Below, one piece after another: positions 53,283-61,230 of a stretch of DNA of 64,000 bases (position 1 is its first letter; each line of letters opens with the position of its first letter). The stretch lies in the NCBI GenBank assembly GCA_900769075.1, contig CAAGFE010000003.1, positions 1-64,000 on the forward strand, written 5' to 3'. Source of the DNA: Clostridia bacterium. GTDB lineage: Bacteria; Bacillota; Clostridia; Christensenellales; Aristaeellaceae. The notes under the pieces are model-generated. The model did no database searches. It saw only the letters and a program-made list of their open reading frames with translations, and had not been told where the DNA came from. The position numbers and the translations under genes are program-made.

Positions 53283-53377
53283 GGGTCATTGCCTCCTGCG
53301 TGGTTGATGCTGGGTCAGAGATTCGCCGCCGATGGGCTGGATTCCTGCTGCAGCGGCGTGAACCGCCCCGGATTTTG

Positions 53378-53406
53378 TTGACGTATGCTGAAATGGATGG
53401 TAGAAT
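53378..53406 (+). promoter_or_regulatory. Promoter of the 167-residue membrane protein gene
   Basis: TTGACG (53378-53383), 17 nt, TAGAAT (53401-53406), about 46 nt before the start codon. Confidence 0.6.
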
Positions 53407-53452
53407 AAAGCACTTCATCGAAACGGGCGAAAGTCCCCCGGAGGTGCGCACA

Positions 53453-53956
53453 ATGTCCCCATTGCCCCCGAAGCTGCTGGTTTCCGGCATTTTTGGCTTG
53501 CTGTATGCGTTCATCAGCTATCTGTTCCTGTGGGATCTTCCGGATGCGGGCCGGCTATCGGCCGTGGTCGGGCTGACCGCCTTTGCGCTGTTTTTGCTGT
53601 GGATGCTCCTGAAGGATGAACGCCGGGCCCGCCGCTTTGCCCGGGCGGAAAAGCAGCTGCCCTGCCCGCCGAGCTTCTCTGCCATGGCGAATCTGCGGGA
53701 TGGGCGGCGGATGGCCGTTGTCCGGGTCTACCTGTGCGGGGACGAGGCGGTTCTGGTCAGCGTGGAAAGGAAGGAACCGGTGCTGAGCCGCATCCGCCGG
53801 GAAAGCGTCCATGCGGCCGAGGCGACGCTGCCGGTTCAGCTGAAGCTGGCGCTGCATGACGGCCGCAGCCTGCTGCTGCTCTGCCCTGACCTGGAGAACC
53901 TCGTCCGCGAGCTCCGCAAGGCCGGATGGTCAATCCGGGTGAATGACCGCGCCTGA
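53453..53956 (+). CDS. Small membrane protein of unknown function
   Basis: 167 residues from the ATG at 53453 behind CCCGGAGGTGCGCACA; an in-frame ATG at 53300 lies upstream of the promoter. Two membrane spans (LLVSGIFGLLYAFISYLFLW and LSAVVGLTAFALFLLWMLL, about 8-55) are followed by a soluble domain with mixed strands (VVRVYLCGDEAVLVSVERKE). The paired-span-plus-soluble-domain plan resembles PH-like membrane proteins, but I cannot confirm that. Closed by a strong terminator. Confidence 0.7.
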   Translation: MSPLPPKLLVSGIFGLLYAFISYLFLWDLPDAGRLSAVVGLTAFALFLLWMLLKDERRARRFARAEKQLPCPPSFSAMANLRDGRRMAVVRVYLCGDEAVLVSVERKEPVLSRIRRESVHAAEATLPVQLKLALHDGRSLLLLCPDLENLVRELRKAGWSIRVNDRA

Positions 53957-53981
53957 CCGGCGTACTGACCAATACAGAAAA

Positions 53982-54019
53982 ACACCCGCCGGCGCATGAT
54001 GGATAGCACCGGCGGGTGT
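53982..54019. terminator. Bidirectional terminator
   Basis: An 11-bp perfect stem, ACACCCGCCGG/CCGGCGGGTGT, between the membrane protein gene (+) and the PRPP-synthetase-like gene (-). Confidence 0.75.
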
Positions 54020-54034
54020 CATTGATTGTCGGCA

Positions 54035-55294
54035 TTACACCAGCTTGATGCCGCTGGCGACCTGCTCCTGCTCGTAGCGCTCCTTGAGGGCGGCGATGCG
54101 GTCGGAGGGGGACAGCAGCTTGGACAGGGAACGGTCGTGATTCAGGGTGGCGATGATGTAGGAGATGTACTTGGACATATCCGCCTCGATGAACCAGGGC
54201 GCGGCCTGCAATTCGGGGGTGCGGTAGGTCAGGTTGGTGGAGATCACGCCGTCGATGAGCCCTTCCTCGTAGGCCTTGTTGTACAGTTCCAGGCCGTTGG
54301 TGAACAGGGGGAAGGTCACTGCGGCAAAAATGCGGTTGGCGTTGCGGGACTTGAGGTTGCGGGCCACGTCGATCATGCTCTCGCCGGAGGAGAGGATGTC
54401 GTCGGCGACGAACACGTCCTTGCCGTCCACATCGTTGCCCATGTACTCGTGGGCGACAATAGGGTTGCGCCCGTTGACGATGCGGGTATAATCGCGGCGC
54501 TTGTAGAACATGCCCATCTCCACGCCCAGGACGGAGGCGTAGAAGATATTGCGGTCCAGCGCGCCTTCGTCGGGGGAGACGATCATCAGGTGTTCCTTGT
54601 CCAGCTGGAGGGTCTTTTCCTTCTTCAGCAGGGCCTTGAAGATCTGGTAGGAGGGCATGACGGACTCGAAGCCGCCCTCGGGGATGGCGTTCTGCACGCG
54701 GGGATCATGGGCGTCAAAGGTGATGATGTTGCTCACGCCCATGCGCACCAGCTCCTGGAGCATCAGCGCGCAGTCCAGGGATTCGCGGGCGCTGCGGCGG
54801 TGCTGACGGCCGCCGTAGAGCATCGGCATGATGACCGTGATCCGCTTGGCCTTGCCGCCCACCGCGGCAATGGTGCGCTTGAGATCCATGTAGTGGTCAT
54901 CGGGGGACATGGGAACCTTCTGGCCGTACATGTCGTAGGTGCAGTTGTACGCGCCCACGTCGCAGAGGATGTACAGATCCAGGCCGCGCACAGAGTCCTT
55001 GATCAGGCCCTTGCCCTCGCCGTTGCCGAAGCGCGGGCAGGTCGTGCGGACCAGGAAGTCCTCCCGGCCCATCCCAGGGGTGGTGGTCATATCCCCGGGC
55101 ATGGTGGCCTCGCTGTGCTGACGCCATTTGAGCAGCCACTGGTTGACCTTGCCGGCGATCTCTTCGGTGCCGCGCATGGCGATCAGGCCCAGCGGCCCGA
55201 GGGGGGTGGTCAGAAAGGATTCCTCATTCCAGGTGCTCACGAAATCAGTCACGCCGAATACCTCATTCCGTTTGTTGGTCGCATCTGTCTGCAT
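54035..55294 (-). CDS. prs: Divergent ribose-phosphate pyrophosphokinase (PRPP synthetase)
   Basis: 419 residues, about 100 more than classical Prs. It keeps the two-domain phosphoribosyltransferase fold: MPMLYGGRQHRRSARESLDC (the ATP flexible-loop/R-x-D region), NIITFDAHDPRVQNAIPEGG (the FDLHAxQIQGFF equivalent), IVSPDEGALDRN and the PRPP loop GKDVFVADDILSSGES in place of DDMIDTAGT. The N-terminal extension includes ARTTCPRFGNGEGK-like sequence. It makes PRPP from ribose 5-phosphate and ATP. Divergence of the loop suggests a branch with altered control. Monocistronic, with a TATAAT box upstream. Confidence 0.82.
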   Translation of the reverse strand: MQTDATNKRNEVFGVTDFVSTWNEESFLTTPLGPLGLIAMRGTEEIAGKVNQWLLKWRQHSEATMPGDMTTTPGMGREDFLVRTTCPRFGNGEGKGLIKDSVRGLDLYILCDVGAYNCTYDMYGQKVPMSPDDHYMDLKRTIAAVGGKAKRITVIMPMLYGGRQHRRSARESLDCALMLQELVRMGVSNIITFDAHDPRVQNAIPEGGFESVMPSYQIFKALLKKEKTLQLDKEHLMIVSPDEGALDRNIFYASVLGVEMGMFYKRRDYTRIVNGRNPIVAHEYMGNDVDGKDVFVADDILSSGESMIDVARNLKSRNANRIFAAVTFPLFTNGLELYNKAYEEGLIDGVISTNLTYRTPELQAAPWFIEADMSKYISYIIATLNHDRSLSKLLSPSDRIAALKERYEQEQVASGIKLV

Positions 55295-55331
55295 CCGTCA
55301 TTCCAGGGCGCCGGAGCGCCCATCCAGTATT

Positions 55332-55360
55332 ATAGCGCATTTTCATCGTTCTGAAAAGGG
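55332..55360 (-). promoter_or_regulatory. Promoter of the prs-like gene
   Basis: Minus-strand TATAAT (at 55332-55337) preceded at 17 nt by TTTTCA, about 40 nt upstream of the start. The remaining divergent region 55361-55604 has a 14-bp palindrome, GATTGTATACAATC (55444-55457), and a CGAATGTTCG palindrome (about 55470-55479); no gene was found. Confidence 0.5.
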
Positions 55361-55604
55361 GAAATTTCATCACAAACGAACGATTTCTGAGAAATATACA
55401 TTCCGGACGGCAAATGACCGAAAAAAACATCAAATCTGCGCAAGATTGTATACAATCCCGCGAAAAAGACGAATGTTCGGGAATCGGGCGGGTTCTCCGG
55501 GCGGCGCTGGTTGTTTCTGACAGGAAAACATGCTGCAATGATAGAAAAGAGCGAGACAAATCAGGGCCCAAATCCGTATGTACAGGTGAAAGGAGGTTGA
55601 TCGC

Positions 55605-56114
55605 ATGCGCCGCAATGCCTTGGTACCGGGCAATGCAGACGAGCAGGACTTCATCCGCATGGTCAATGCGTACAGCCATCTGCTGACGGGCCTGTGCACC
55701 ATCATCCTCCGGGATGTTCACCTGGCCCAGGACGTGGTGCAGGAAACCTTCCTGCGGGCCTGGCGGCATGGCGCGCTCCGGGAGGACACCGCCAAAGCCT
55801 GGCTTGTCCGGGTGGCGGTGAACCTCTGCCACGACCAACGCCGCAGCCGCTGGATGCGCCATGTTGACCGGCGCGTCACCCCGGAGGAGATGGACATCCC
55901 CGTTCTGCCGGAGGAAAACGACGTGCTCCTCCAGGTGAAGCAGCTGCCCTTGCAGGAGCGCGAGGTGATCGTGATGCACTACTGGGGAAACCTGTCCGCC
56001 GCGGAAATGGCGGAGGCGCTGCACATCAGCCGCGCCGCCGTGTATCGCCGGCTGGACAAAGCAAAGAAAAGACTGCGAATTGAATTGGAAGAAAAGGAGG
56101 GCGGCGAACCATGA
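55605..56114 (+). CDS. ECF-type RNA polymerase sigma factor
   Basis: 169 residues. Start behind AAAGGAGGTTGATCGC, a near-perfect match to 16S rRNA. Region 2 contains EQDFIRMVNAYSHLLTG and DVHLAQDVVQETFLRAWRH (about 33-52); region 4 is LPLQEREVIVMHYWGNLSAAEMAEAL with HISRAAVYRRLDKAKKRL. Its stop overlaps the next start by 4 nt (ATGA), which puts a probable cognate anti-sigma factor under coupled translation. The stimulus is unknown. Confidence 0.93.
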   Translation: MRRNALVPGNADEQDFIRMVNAYSHLLTGLCTIILRDVHLAQDVVQETFLRAWRHGALREDTAKAWLVRVAVNLCHDQRRSRWMRHVDRRVTPEEMDIPVLPEENDVLLQVKQLPLQEREVIVMHYWGNLSAAEMAEALHISRAAVYRRLDKAKKRLRIELEEKEGGEP

Positions 56115-57088
56115 CCGAAAAGCAGCTCCGCGAGCAATTGCAAGCCTACCTGGCCCCCGCCGACCTCCCTGCCAGCCGGAAGGAGGCGCTCCTTCACCAG
56201 ATCAGCGCCGATCCGGCAAAGGAGAGAGGAGAACCGGATATGTTCAGACCCAATAAATTCCGCACCGTTTTGGTGATCGCCGCCATCGTGACCCTGCTGA
56301 GCCTCACCGTGGCGCTGGCCGCCGGATTGAGCGGCTATGTGGATTACAAGGGAAAGCCGGTGGAGGGATACCCCCTGGCCACTGCTACCCCCCTGCCGAC
56401 GAAGGAACCTGCACCGACGCAGAAGGTCACGCAGGAAGCCTTCAACGCCTTCGTGACGGAGCTGTTCAACGCGCCGCCCACCGAGCAGCTGATCGAGGTT
56501 TCCTTCACGCAGGAAAACAGCGGCTCCAGCTCCAGCATGCCGGCCCGTGCGGTGGCGGATTCCCTGTCAGAGCTGGAGGAACTGGTGGGTACGACCATGG
56601 TGCTGCCCACCATTCCCGAGGGCTTTGTCTTTGAGTATGCCTGGGTTTACCTGGCCTGTGATGGGGACAGCGCCTACGAGCTGGTCAGCGAGGAAACCAC
56701 CCCGGAGGGCTTCTGCATCCGGCGGTATGCTATCCCCGAGGGCAAGGCCGTGGCGACGGATTGCTCCTTTGTGTTGCGGAACGCGGCAGGCGAAACCATC
56801 CTCTGCGATGTCAGCCTGGGCTTTGGGGATGATCGGCACTTCCGGGTGACCGAAGCAGACGCGGTGCAGACCCCCGCCATCCCCGGCATGGAGGAAGCCT
56901 TGCTCATCGCGGGGGACAACGGGAATCACCTGTACCTGCGCCACAAGCTGGAAGCGCCCATCAAGCTGTGGACCGACTTCCCCGACTGCTGGGACTGGTT
57001 CCCCTATGATGCCTATACCACGGTGGATTACTCGGTGGCATCGACCACCGTCCCCGCCGACATCCTGCTTGGCATGTTCGCCCAATAA
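56111..57088 (+). CDS. Putative anti-sigma factor, single-span membrane protein
   Basis: 325 residues, translationally coupled to the sigma factor. A short cytoplasmic N-terminus (MTEKQLREQLQAYLAPADLP, to about 50) is followed by one span (TVLVIAAIVTLLSLTVALAAG, about 54-74) and a large outside domain; the proline/threonine-rich stretch TATPLPTKEPAPTQ is a linker. No HxxxCxxC zinc anti-sigma motif is seen. The outside domain is beta-rich (GFVFEYAWVYLACDG, LYLRHKLEAPIKLW). Anti-sigma role comes from context and topology only. Confidence 0.72.
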   Translation: MTEKQLREQLQAYLAPADLPASRKEALLHQISADPAKERGEPDMFRPNKFRTVLVIAAIVTLLSLTVALAAGLSGYVDYKGKPVEGYPLATATPLPTKEPAPTQKVTQEAFNAFVTELFNAPPTEQLIEVSFTQENSGSSSSMPARAVADSLSELEELVGTTMVLPTIPEGFVFEYAWVYLACDGDSAYELVSEETTPEGFCIRRYAIPEGKAVATDCSFVLRNAAGETILCDVSLGFGDDRHFRVTEADAVQTPAIPGMEEALLIAGDNGNHLYLRHKLEAPIKLWTDFPDCWDWFPYDAYTTVDYSVASTTVPADILLGMFAQ

Positions 57089-57094
57089 TCTCCC

Positions 57095-57122
57095 GGAGCG
57101 CCGTTCAAAGCAGCGGCGCTCC
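57095..57122 (+). terminator. Terminator-like hairpin after the sigma/anti-sigma pair
   Basis: GGAGCGCCG/CGGCGCTCC stem with a 10-nt loop, followed by CCTTGACTTTT. Confidence 0.5.
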
Positions 57123-57124
57123 CC

Positions 57125-57153
57125 TTGACTTTTGGCGGAAGCTCGGGTAAGCT
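57125..57153 (+). promoter_or_regulatory. Promoter of the YitT-like gene
   Basis: TTGACT (57125-57130), 17 nt, TAAGCT (57148-57153), about 32 nt before the start; the -10 box is weak. Confidence 0.4.
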
Positions 57154-57184
57154 GGGAATGCATTATCAGTAAAGGAGCATCCCC

Positions 57185-57790
57185 ATGAAAACCCCGGTTC
57201 GTGTATTCCTGGCCCTTTTGGGCGCATTCATCCAGGCCATGGGCCTGAGCAACATCCATGCATTCGCGGACGTGACGGAGGGCGGCGTGCTGGGCGCGAC
57301 GCTGCTGCTGGAGCATTGGTTTGCCATCTCGCCCGCATTGTCGGCGCTGGTGCTCAACGCCGCGTGCTACCTCTTCGGGTGGCGGACGCTGGGCAAGGGC
57401 TTCCTGAAGTATTCCATCCTCTGCGGCGTGGCGTATTCGGTGTTCTACGCGGCCCTGGAGCCCTTTGCGCCCCTGTGGCCAGGGCTGGTGGCGTCCCCCC
57501 TGTGGTCGGCGATCGTGGGGGCGGTGTTCATCGGCGTGGGAGCAGGGCTTTGCGTGCGGGTCGGCGGCGCGCCCGGCGGGGATGACGCCTTGGCGATGGC
57601 CCTCGCCCGCCTGACGAAGCTCGACATCCAGTGGATCTACCTCTTCACCGACCTGGTGGTGCTGGGCCTGTCCGTCACCTACATCCCGCTGGTAAGGATC
57701 GGCTATTCGCTGCTGACGGTGATCCTGTCCGGGCAGATCATCGGGCTTGTCCAGAAAATCGGGATCAAAAGGAAGCAGCCCCGGACATGA
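57185..57790 (+). CDS. YitT/YczE-like multi-pass membrane protein
   Basis: 201 residues, about five membrane spans, almost wholly hydrophobic with few charges. The segments FLALLGAFIQAMGLSNIHAF (about 8-27), VLGATLLLEHWF and GVGAGLCVRVGGAPGGDDALA (about 118-138) resemble the membrane part of YitT/YczE family proteins, which contain a glycine-rich loop of this kind. No DUF2179 soluble tail is present, fitting the shorter YczE-like form. Function unknown. Monocistronic between promoter and terminator. Confidence 0.75.
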   Translation: MKTPVRVFLALLGAFIQAMGLSNIHAFADVTEGGVLGATLLLEHWFAISPALSALVLNAACYLFGWRTLGKGFLKYSILCGVAYSVFYAALEPFAPLWPGLVASPLWSAIVGAVFIGVGAGLCVRVGGAPGGDDALAMALARLTKLDIQWIYLFTDLVVLGLSVTYIPLVRIGYSLLTVILSGQIIGLVQKIGIKRKQPRT

Positions 57791-57799
57791 CGACACGAA

Positions 57800-57834
57800 A
57801 ACGCCCTCTCCGGCATCAAACCGGGGAGGGCGTT
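57800..57834. terminator. Bidirectional terminator
   Basis: AACGCCCTCTCCGG pairs with CCGGGGAGGGCGTT (57800-57813, 57821-57834; one wobble), with TTTTCGTG on the minus side; shared with the NodB gene. Confidence 0.75.
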
Positions 57835-57848
57835 CGCGTCCATGGGGA

Positions 57849-58946
57849 TTACGCGGGGACTGCTTCTGTGTCGGCAGCGGGTGCTTCAACGGTATCCCCG
57901 ATATTCTCTTCAGGGGCAGCCTCGTCCGCGAGGGGTTCTTCCGCTGCATCCTCCTCGTAGGGGCAATCGGGCAGCTCCAGGCCGCCCATGGCCATCAGCT
58001 CGGTGATCGGCACCAGCTCCAGGCCCAGCTCTTCGCGGAAGTACTTCACGGCCTGGGGCACCACTTCCAGGGTGTGATAGCCGTCCAGGTGGAACAGAAC
58101 GATGGTGCCGGGCCCGGCGTTCTTGGTGACGCGCTGGAGCACGCGTTCGGCGGAGTAATCCCAGTCCCAATCCTTGGAGTCGATGCTCCACAGGCAGATT
58201 TCCATGCCCTCGGCCCGGGCGGGCGCGGAGATGGTCGCGTCAAACTCGCCGAAGGGCGGACGGAACAGGCGGGGATTCACGCCCAGGGTATCCCGGATGA
58301 TCTGCACATTGCGGCGCACCTGCTTGAAGCGCATGTCCAGATGGTAGTCCAGCAGGTGGGGATGGGACAGGCTGTGGCAGCCGATCTCGTGCCCTGCGTC
58401 GCGGATCTTCCTGGCGGATTCGGGGAAGTTCAGCACGAATTCGCCGGTCATGAAGAAGGTGGCCTTGATGTTCAGCTCGTCCAGCAGGGCCAGGAGTTCA
58501 TCGGTGGGGGTTTCGATGTAGGCGCAGTCGAAGGAGATGGACATGTAGGGCTGATCGGTGTCCACGCTGACCACGGCTTTGCGGTGCTTGTCGGTCACTG
58601 CCACATAGGCGGAATCGGAGGACACCTGGGTGTCGCCGCACCAGACGGTCAGATCATAGCCGCCCAGGAAGGTTTCGTCCAGCGCCACCTTGAAGGACAG
58701 GCTGGTCGTGCCGGGGCGGAAGGATTTGGAGGCCCAGACGCGGCCGTTCTGGTCGCGCAGCTCCAGGGTGATGGCCTGGGACAGCCTGCCGGCATTGCGC
58801 ACCTGCATCTGCATGAAGAAATCGTAGCCCATGTAGCCCACATAGTTCGCCGCGGGGAACTCCAGCCGGGGCAGCTTCTCCTCCGCGGACGCGGTCATGG
58901 GCAGCAGCAGGCAGACCAGCAGCAGGACGGACAGAATTTTTCTCAT
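57849..58946 (-). CDS. Secreted polysaccharide deacetylase (NodB domain)
   Basis: 365 residues. The signal peptide ends TASAE. Residues 25-125 form an added beta-sandwich domain; the NodB domain starts at about 135 with ISFDCAYIE, where the second Asp of the usual FDDG motif is Cys as in sporulation-type PdaB relatives (FD-x-A-[WY]). The zinc pair is HSLSH (191-195), and RLFRPPFGEFD and LWSIDSKDWD complete the fold. It deacetylates peptidoglycan or another N-acetyl glycan outside the cell. Third gene of an operon with the glycosidase at 60129 and the Lgt-like protein. Confidence 0.88.
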   Translation of the reverse strand: MRKILSVLLLVCLLLPMTASAEEKLPRLEFPAANYVGYMGYDFFMQMQVRNAGRLSQAITLELRDQNGRVWASKSFRPGTTSLSFKVALDETFLGGYDLTVWCGDTQVSSDSAYVAVTDKHRKAVVSVDTDQPYMSISFDCAYIETPTDELLALLDELNIKATFFMTGEFVLNFPESARKIRDAGHEIGCHSLSHPHLLDYHLDMRFKQVRRNVQIIRDTLGVNPRLFRPPFGEFDATISAPARAEGMEICLWSIDSKDWDWDYSAERVLQRVTKNAGPGTIVLFHLDGYHTLEVVPQAVKYFREELGLELVPITELMAMGGLELPDCPYEEDAAEEPLADEAAPEENIGDTVEAPAADTEAVPA

Positions 58947-58985
58947 GATGTATCCCTCTTTTTCAGATGTATGATGAATATGCGT

Positions 58986-60095
58986 TCAGCCGCATGATTC
59001 CGATGGGAAGGGACGCTTCCGGGCGAAGCAGCAGCCCAGGGCCAGATAGCCCGCCAGCACCGCTGCATACACCAGATACAGCAGTCCATCGCCGATGGCG
59101 GAGCGATCCAGGGCGAACTCCAGCGCGACGACCGCGCCTGCCAGCACCGCGGTGGACAGCAGGGACAGCAGGACGCGCTTTTTCGTCTTCGCCAGATACA
59201 GCAGCGCGGGCAGCGCGAAGCAAAGGTCGAACACCATCTCCGCATGGACGAAGCCCCACACCATGTGACCGTCCTCGCGCAGGCTCTCCATGAGGATCAT
59301 CACGCTGCCGTAGAGGAAGGCGGTTAGGGCGAAGTAATGCCCGGCGGGGGCGTTCTTGCTGAGGGTTGCCGCTGCGATCGTGATGATCAGCAGAACCAGC
59401 GCGACCAGCAGAGGTGTGTTCAGCCGATATGCACCGTTGATGGTGACGGCCAGGAAGCTGCTGCCGATCTCAGGGCCAAAGCCGATATCGCTCTGCCCGA
59501 TGCCGATGCAGAAAAAGCCCGCCAGCACTAGCAGCGGTGAAGCCAGCGCATCCAGCACCTCGGCGATGCGGGCATTGCCGAGCTTCGCGCCGATCACGCC
59601 CGCCAGCACAATAAATGCCAGCGCACCGGTCAGGGACAGGCCGCCCTCCCAGACCTTCAGCATGGCTTCGGGCGCAGAGATGGCATTGAGGTAGAAGGGG
59701 ATATTGACCAACGCATACACCAGTCGTGCGCCGATGAGGCCAAAGGGTACCGCCAGCGCAGATGTCCACAGCAGGGCAGAGCGGAGGTCGTGTTGTTTGT
59801 TGCTCAGCAGCGCGCAGATGGCGATGAACGTACCGATGGCAAGGTACAATCCGAACCAACTGAACCTGATGGGCGTCCTGACCGGCTCCACCTCTGTATC
59901 GGCACTCAACCCCAGCAGCATCCGCATCAGTTCGGCCTCGGGACCGGTGGCGGTGAGGGCTTCCTTCTGGGCCTTCTGCTCATAGTAGGCCGTGGAGACC
60001 TCCGGCAGGATGTCGGAGTGGGTACACAGGAAGGGCAGTGCCACGATGCAGGCGGCGGCCAGCAGGGCCAGAAGGATCATGGGCAGCTTTTTCAT
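58986..60095 (-). CDS. Lgt-like membrane protein with altered catalytic signature
   Basis: 369 residues, about eight to nine membrane spans. It resembles prolipoprotein diacylglyceryl transferase: GARLVYALVNIPFYLN at 122-137 (usual GARLGYV...) and EGGLSLTG at 150-157 (usual [H/W]-GGMSFHG). The invariant signature G-R-x-x-N-x-x-N-G-E appears as GIGQSDIGFGPEIG (198-211), with the Arg replaced by Gln. An N-terminal span plus a 45-residue outside loop is extra. It may be a divergent or inactive Lgt relative with another role. It lies 39 nt before the NodB gene in one operon. Confidence 0.72.
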   Translation of the reverse strand: MKKLPMILLALLAAACIVALPFLCTHSDILPEVSTAYYEQKAQKEALTATGPEAELMRMLLGLSADTEVEPVRTPIRFSWFGLYLAIGTFIAICALLSNKQHDLRSALLWTSALAVPFGLIGARLVYALVNIPFYLNAISAPEAMLKVWEGGLSLTGALAFIVLAGVIGAKLGNARIAEVLDALASPLLVLAGFFCIGIGQSDIGFGPEIGSSFLAVTINGAYRLNTPLLVALVLLIITIAAATLSKNAPAGHYFALTAFLYGSVMILMESLREDGHMVWGFVHAEMVFDLCFALPALLYLAKTKKRVLLSLLSTAVLAGAVVALEFALDRSAIGDGLLYLVYAAVLAGYLALGCCFARKRPFPSESCG

Positions 60096-60128
60096 CGGAA
60101 CCTCCCCTTTGATGACGCGGGAACGCGG

Positions 60129-60995
60129 TTAATCCGCGCTGGGCACGGCGGAGCAGACATAGATGATGTCGCTCTGCTCCCGTTCGGAGGCGGCGTAGTT
60201 GGAGTCGTAATACTTGCCGCCGAACAGCATGATGGAGGAATTGCCGCCATCCATGCAATAGGCGGTCTGCACGCCCAGGGTGACCATGAACTCCGCCATC
60301 TGGTCGGTGGTCACGCCCTTGGAGATGGCATTGCGGCCCTCGGCTTCCACAAAGACGTATTCCAGCGGGCCGACCTGGGCGATGACCGTGCGGGGGGCGC
60401 GGACGGCACTGTCAAAGCGGGTCTGATAGGTATCGGGCATCGGAAGCGCCAGCCCGTCCTTGACGATCGCGGGGCCGAAGGTGAAGGCGTTGACGATGGC
60501 CCGGCCGGACTGGAGGAAGGTCACCAGCTCGGCGGACTGGGCTTCGCCGCCCAGGAACACATGCAGGTCGCCCAGGTCGTCAATGACCAGGATATCCTTC
60601 TCCGGGTTGATGACGTAGCGGAAGGCCTGGCCCTGACGATAAATCAGGCCGTCCTTGCGCTGCACATAAAAATCGCCGTTGATGGCGACCACCGCATTGA
60701 CGCGGCGCGCCATTCTGCCGGGCTTCTCGGCGATCACCTCATTGGGCTGACCGGCGATGGCGGTGCGCAGCTGGGTCGGGCTGGCCACCTTGATCCAGGC
60801 GATATCATAGCGCACGCCGTCGATATCCCGCTTCTCCATCTTCACGGAGAGGCTGGCGTCCTCGTAGGAATCCTTCGTGTATCCGTCCGGATCGGCGGGA
60901 CAGCCGCCGGAAAAGTCCAGCGGGAGGGCGTATTCCTCCGCGAGGGCGGGCAGGGTCAGCATCAGGCAGAAGAGCAGGGTCAGCAGTTTCTTCAT
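60129..60995 (-). CDS. Secreted phosphodiester glycosidase (NAGPA-like)
   Basis: 288 residues, signal peptide MKKLLTLLFCLMLTLPALA ending at ALAE, no lipobox. Family marks: NAVVAINGDFYVQRKDG (about 100-116), the central IVNAFTFGPAIVKDG and MDGGNSSIMLFGGKYY near 250-265. NAGPA-domain proteins cleave phosphodiester-linked sugars, including GlcNAc-1-P in wall polymers such as teichoic acid. It heads the operon with the Lgt-like and NodB genes, so it is likely to act on cell-wall or surface glycans. Confidence 0.88.
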   Translation of the reverse strand: MKKLLTLLFCLMLTLPALAEEYALPLDFSGGCPADPDGYTKDSYEDASLSVKMEKRDIDGVRYDIAWIKVASPTQLRTAIAGQPNEVIAEKPGRMARRVNAVVAINGDFYVQRKDGLIYRQGQAFRYVINPEKDILVIDDLGDLHVFLGGEAQSAELVTFLQSGRAIVNAFTFGPAIVKDGLALPMPDTYQTRFDSAVRAPRTVIAQVGPLEYVFVEAEGRNAISKGVTTDQMAEFMVTLGVQTAYCMDGGNSSIMLFGGKYYDSNYAASEREQSDIIYVCSAVPSAD

Positions 60996-61040
60996 CTCTT
61001 ACTCCTTTTGTCAAAACGTGGATTTTTCCGCGTTCAACCT

Positions 61041-61069
61041 ATTATACAATCCATGGTAACGGCTTTCAA
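61041..61069 (-). promoter_or_regulatory. Promoter of the phosphodiester glycosidase operon
   Basis: Minus-strand TTGAAA (61064-61069), 17 nt, TATAAT (61041-61046), about 45 nt upstream of the start. Confidence 0.7.
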
Positions 61070-61142
61070 GGGAACGAATGTTCTTTTTCTGCCCGGGCTT
61101 CCGGGAGAACGGGCGGCCCACCGGCCCCGTCCGGCTTCCGCC

Positions 61143-61171
61143 TTGACAAACTGGAAGAAATATGCTACATT
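61143..61171 (+). promoter_or_regulatory. Promoter of the secreted tandem-repeat protein gene
   Basis: TTGACA (61143-61148), 17 nt, TACATT (61166-61171), about 60 nt before the ATG at 61231. Confidence 0.65.
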
Positions 61172-61230
61172 GCAGGTAACCTGAAACGTTTGCGCGATGG
61201 CACATCAACCGAAGGAAAGGGGATCTTCCT

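Noticed and set aside
55465..55490. PurBox pair controlling prs
   Set aside because: One half-site matches well, but the only nearby opposing CGAA/TTCG spacing is 11 nt, not the 15-17 of known pairs, so I do not call it.
58065..58600. NodB domain judged inactive because FDDG is FDCAY
   Set aside because: Sporulation-type relatives also have FD-x-A-[WY]; the first Asp and the HSLSH zinc pair are kept, so activity is still likely.
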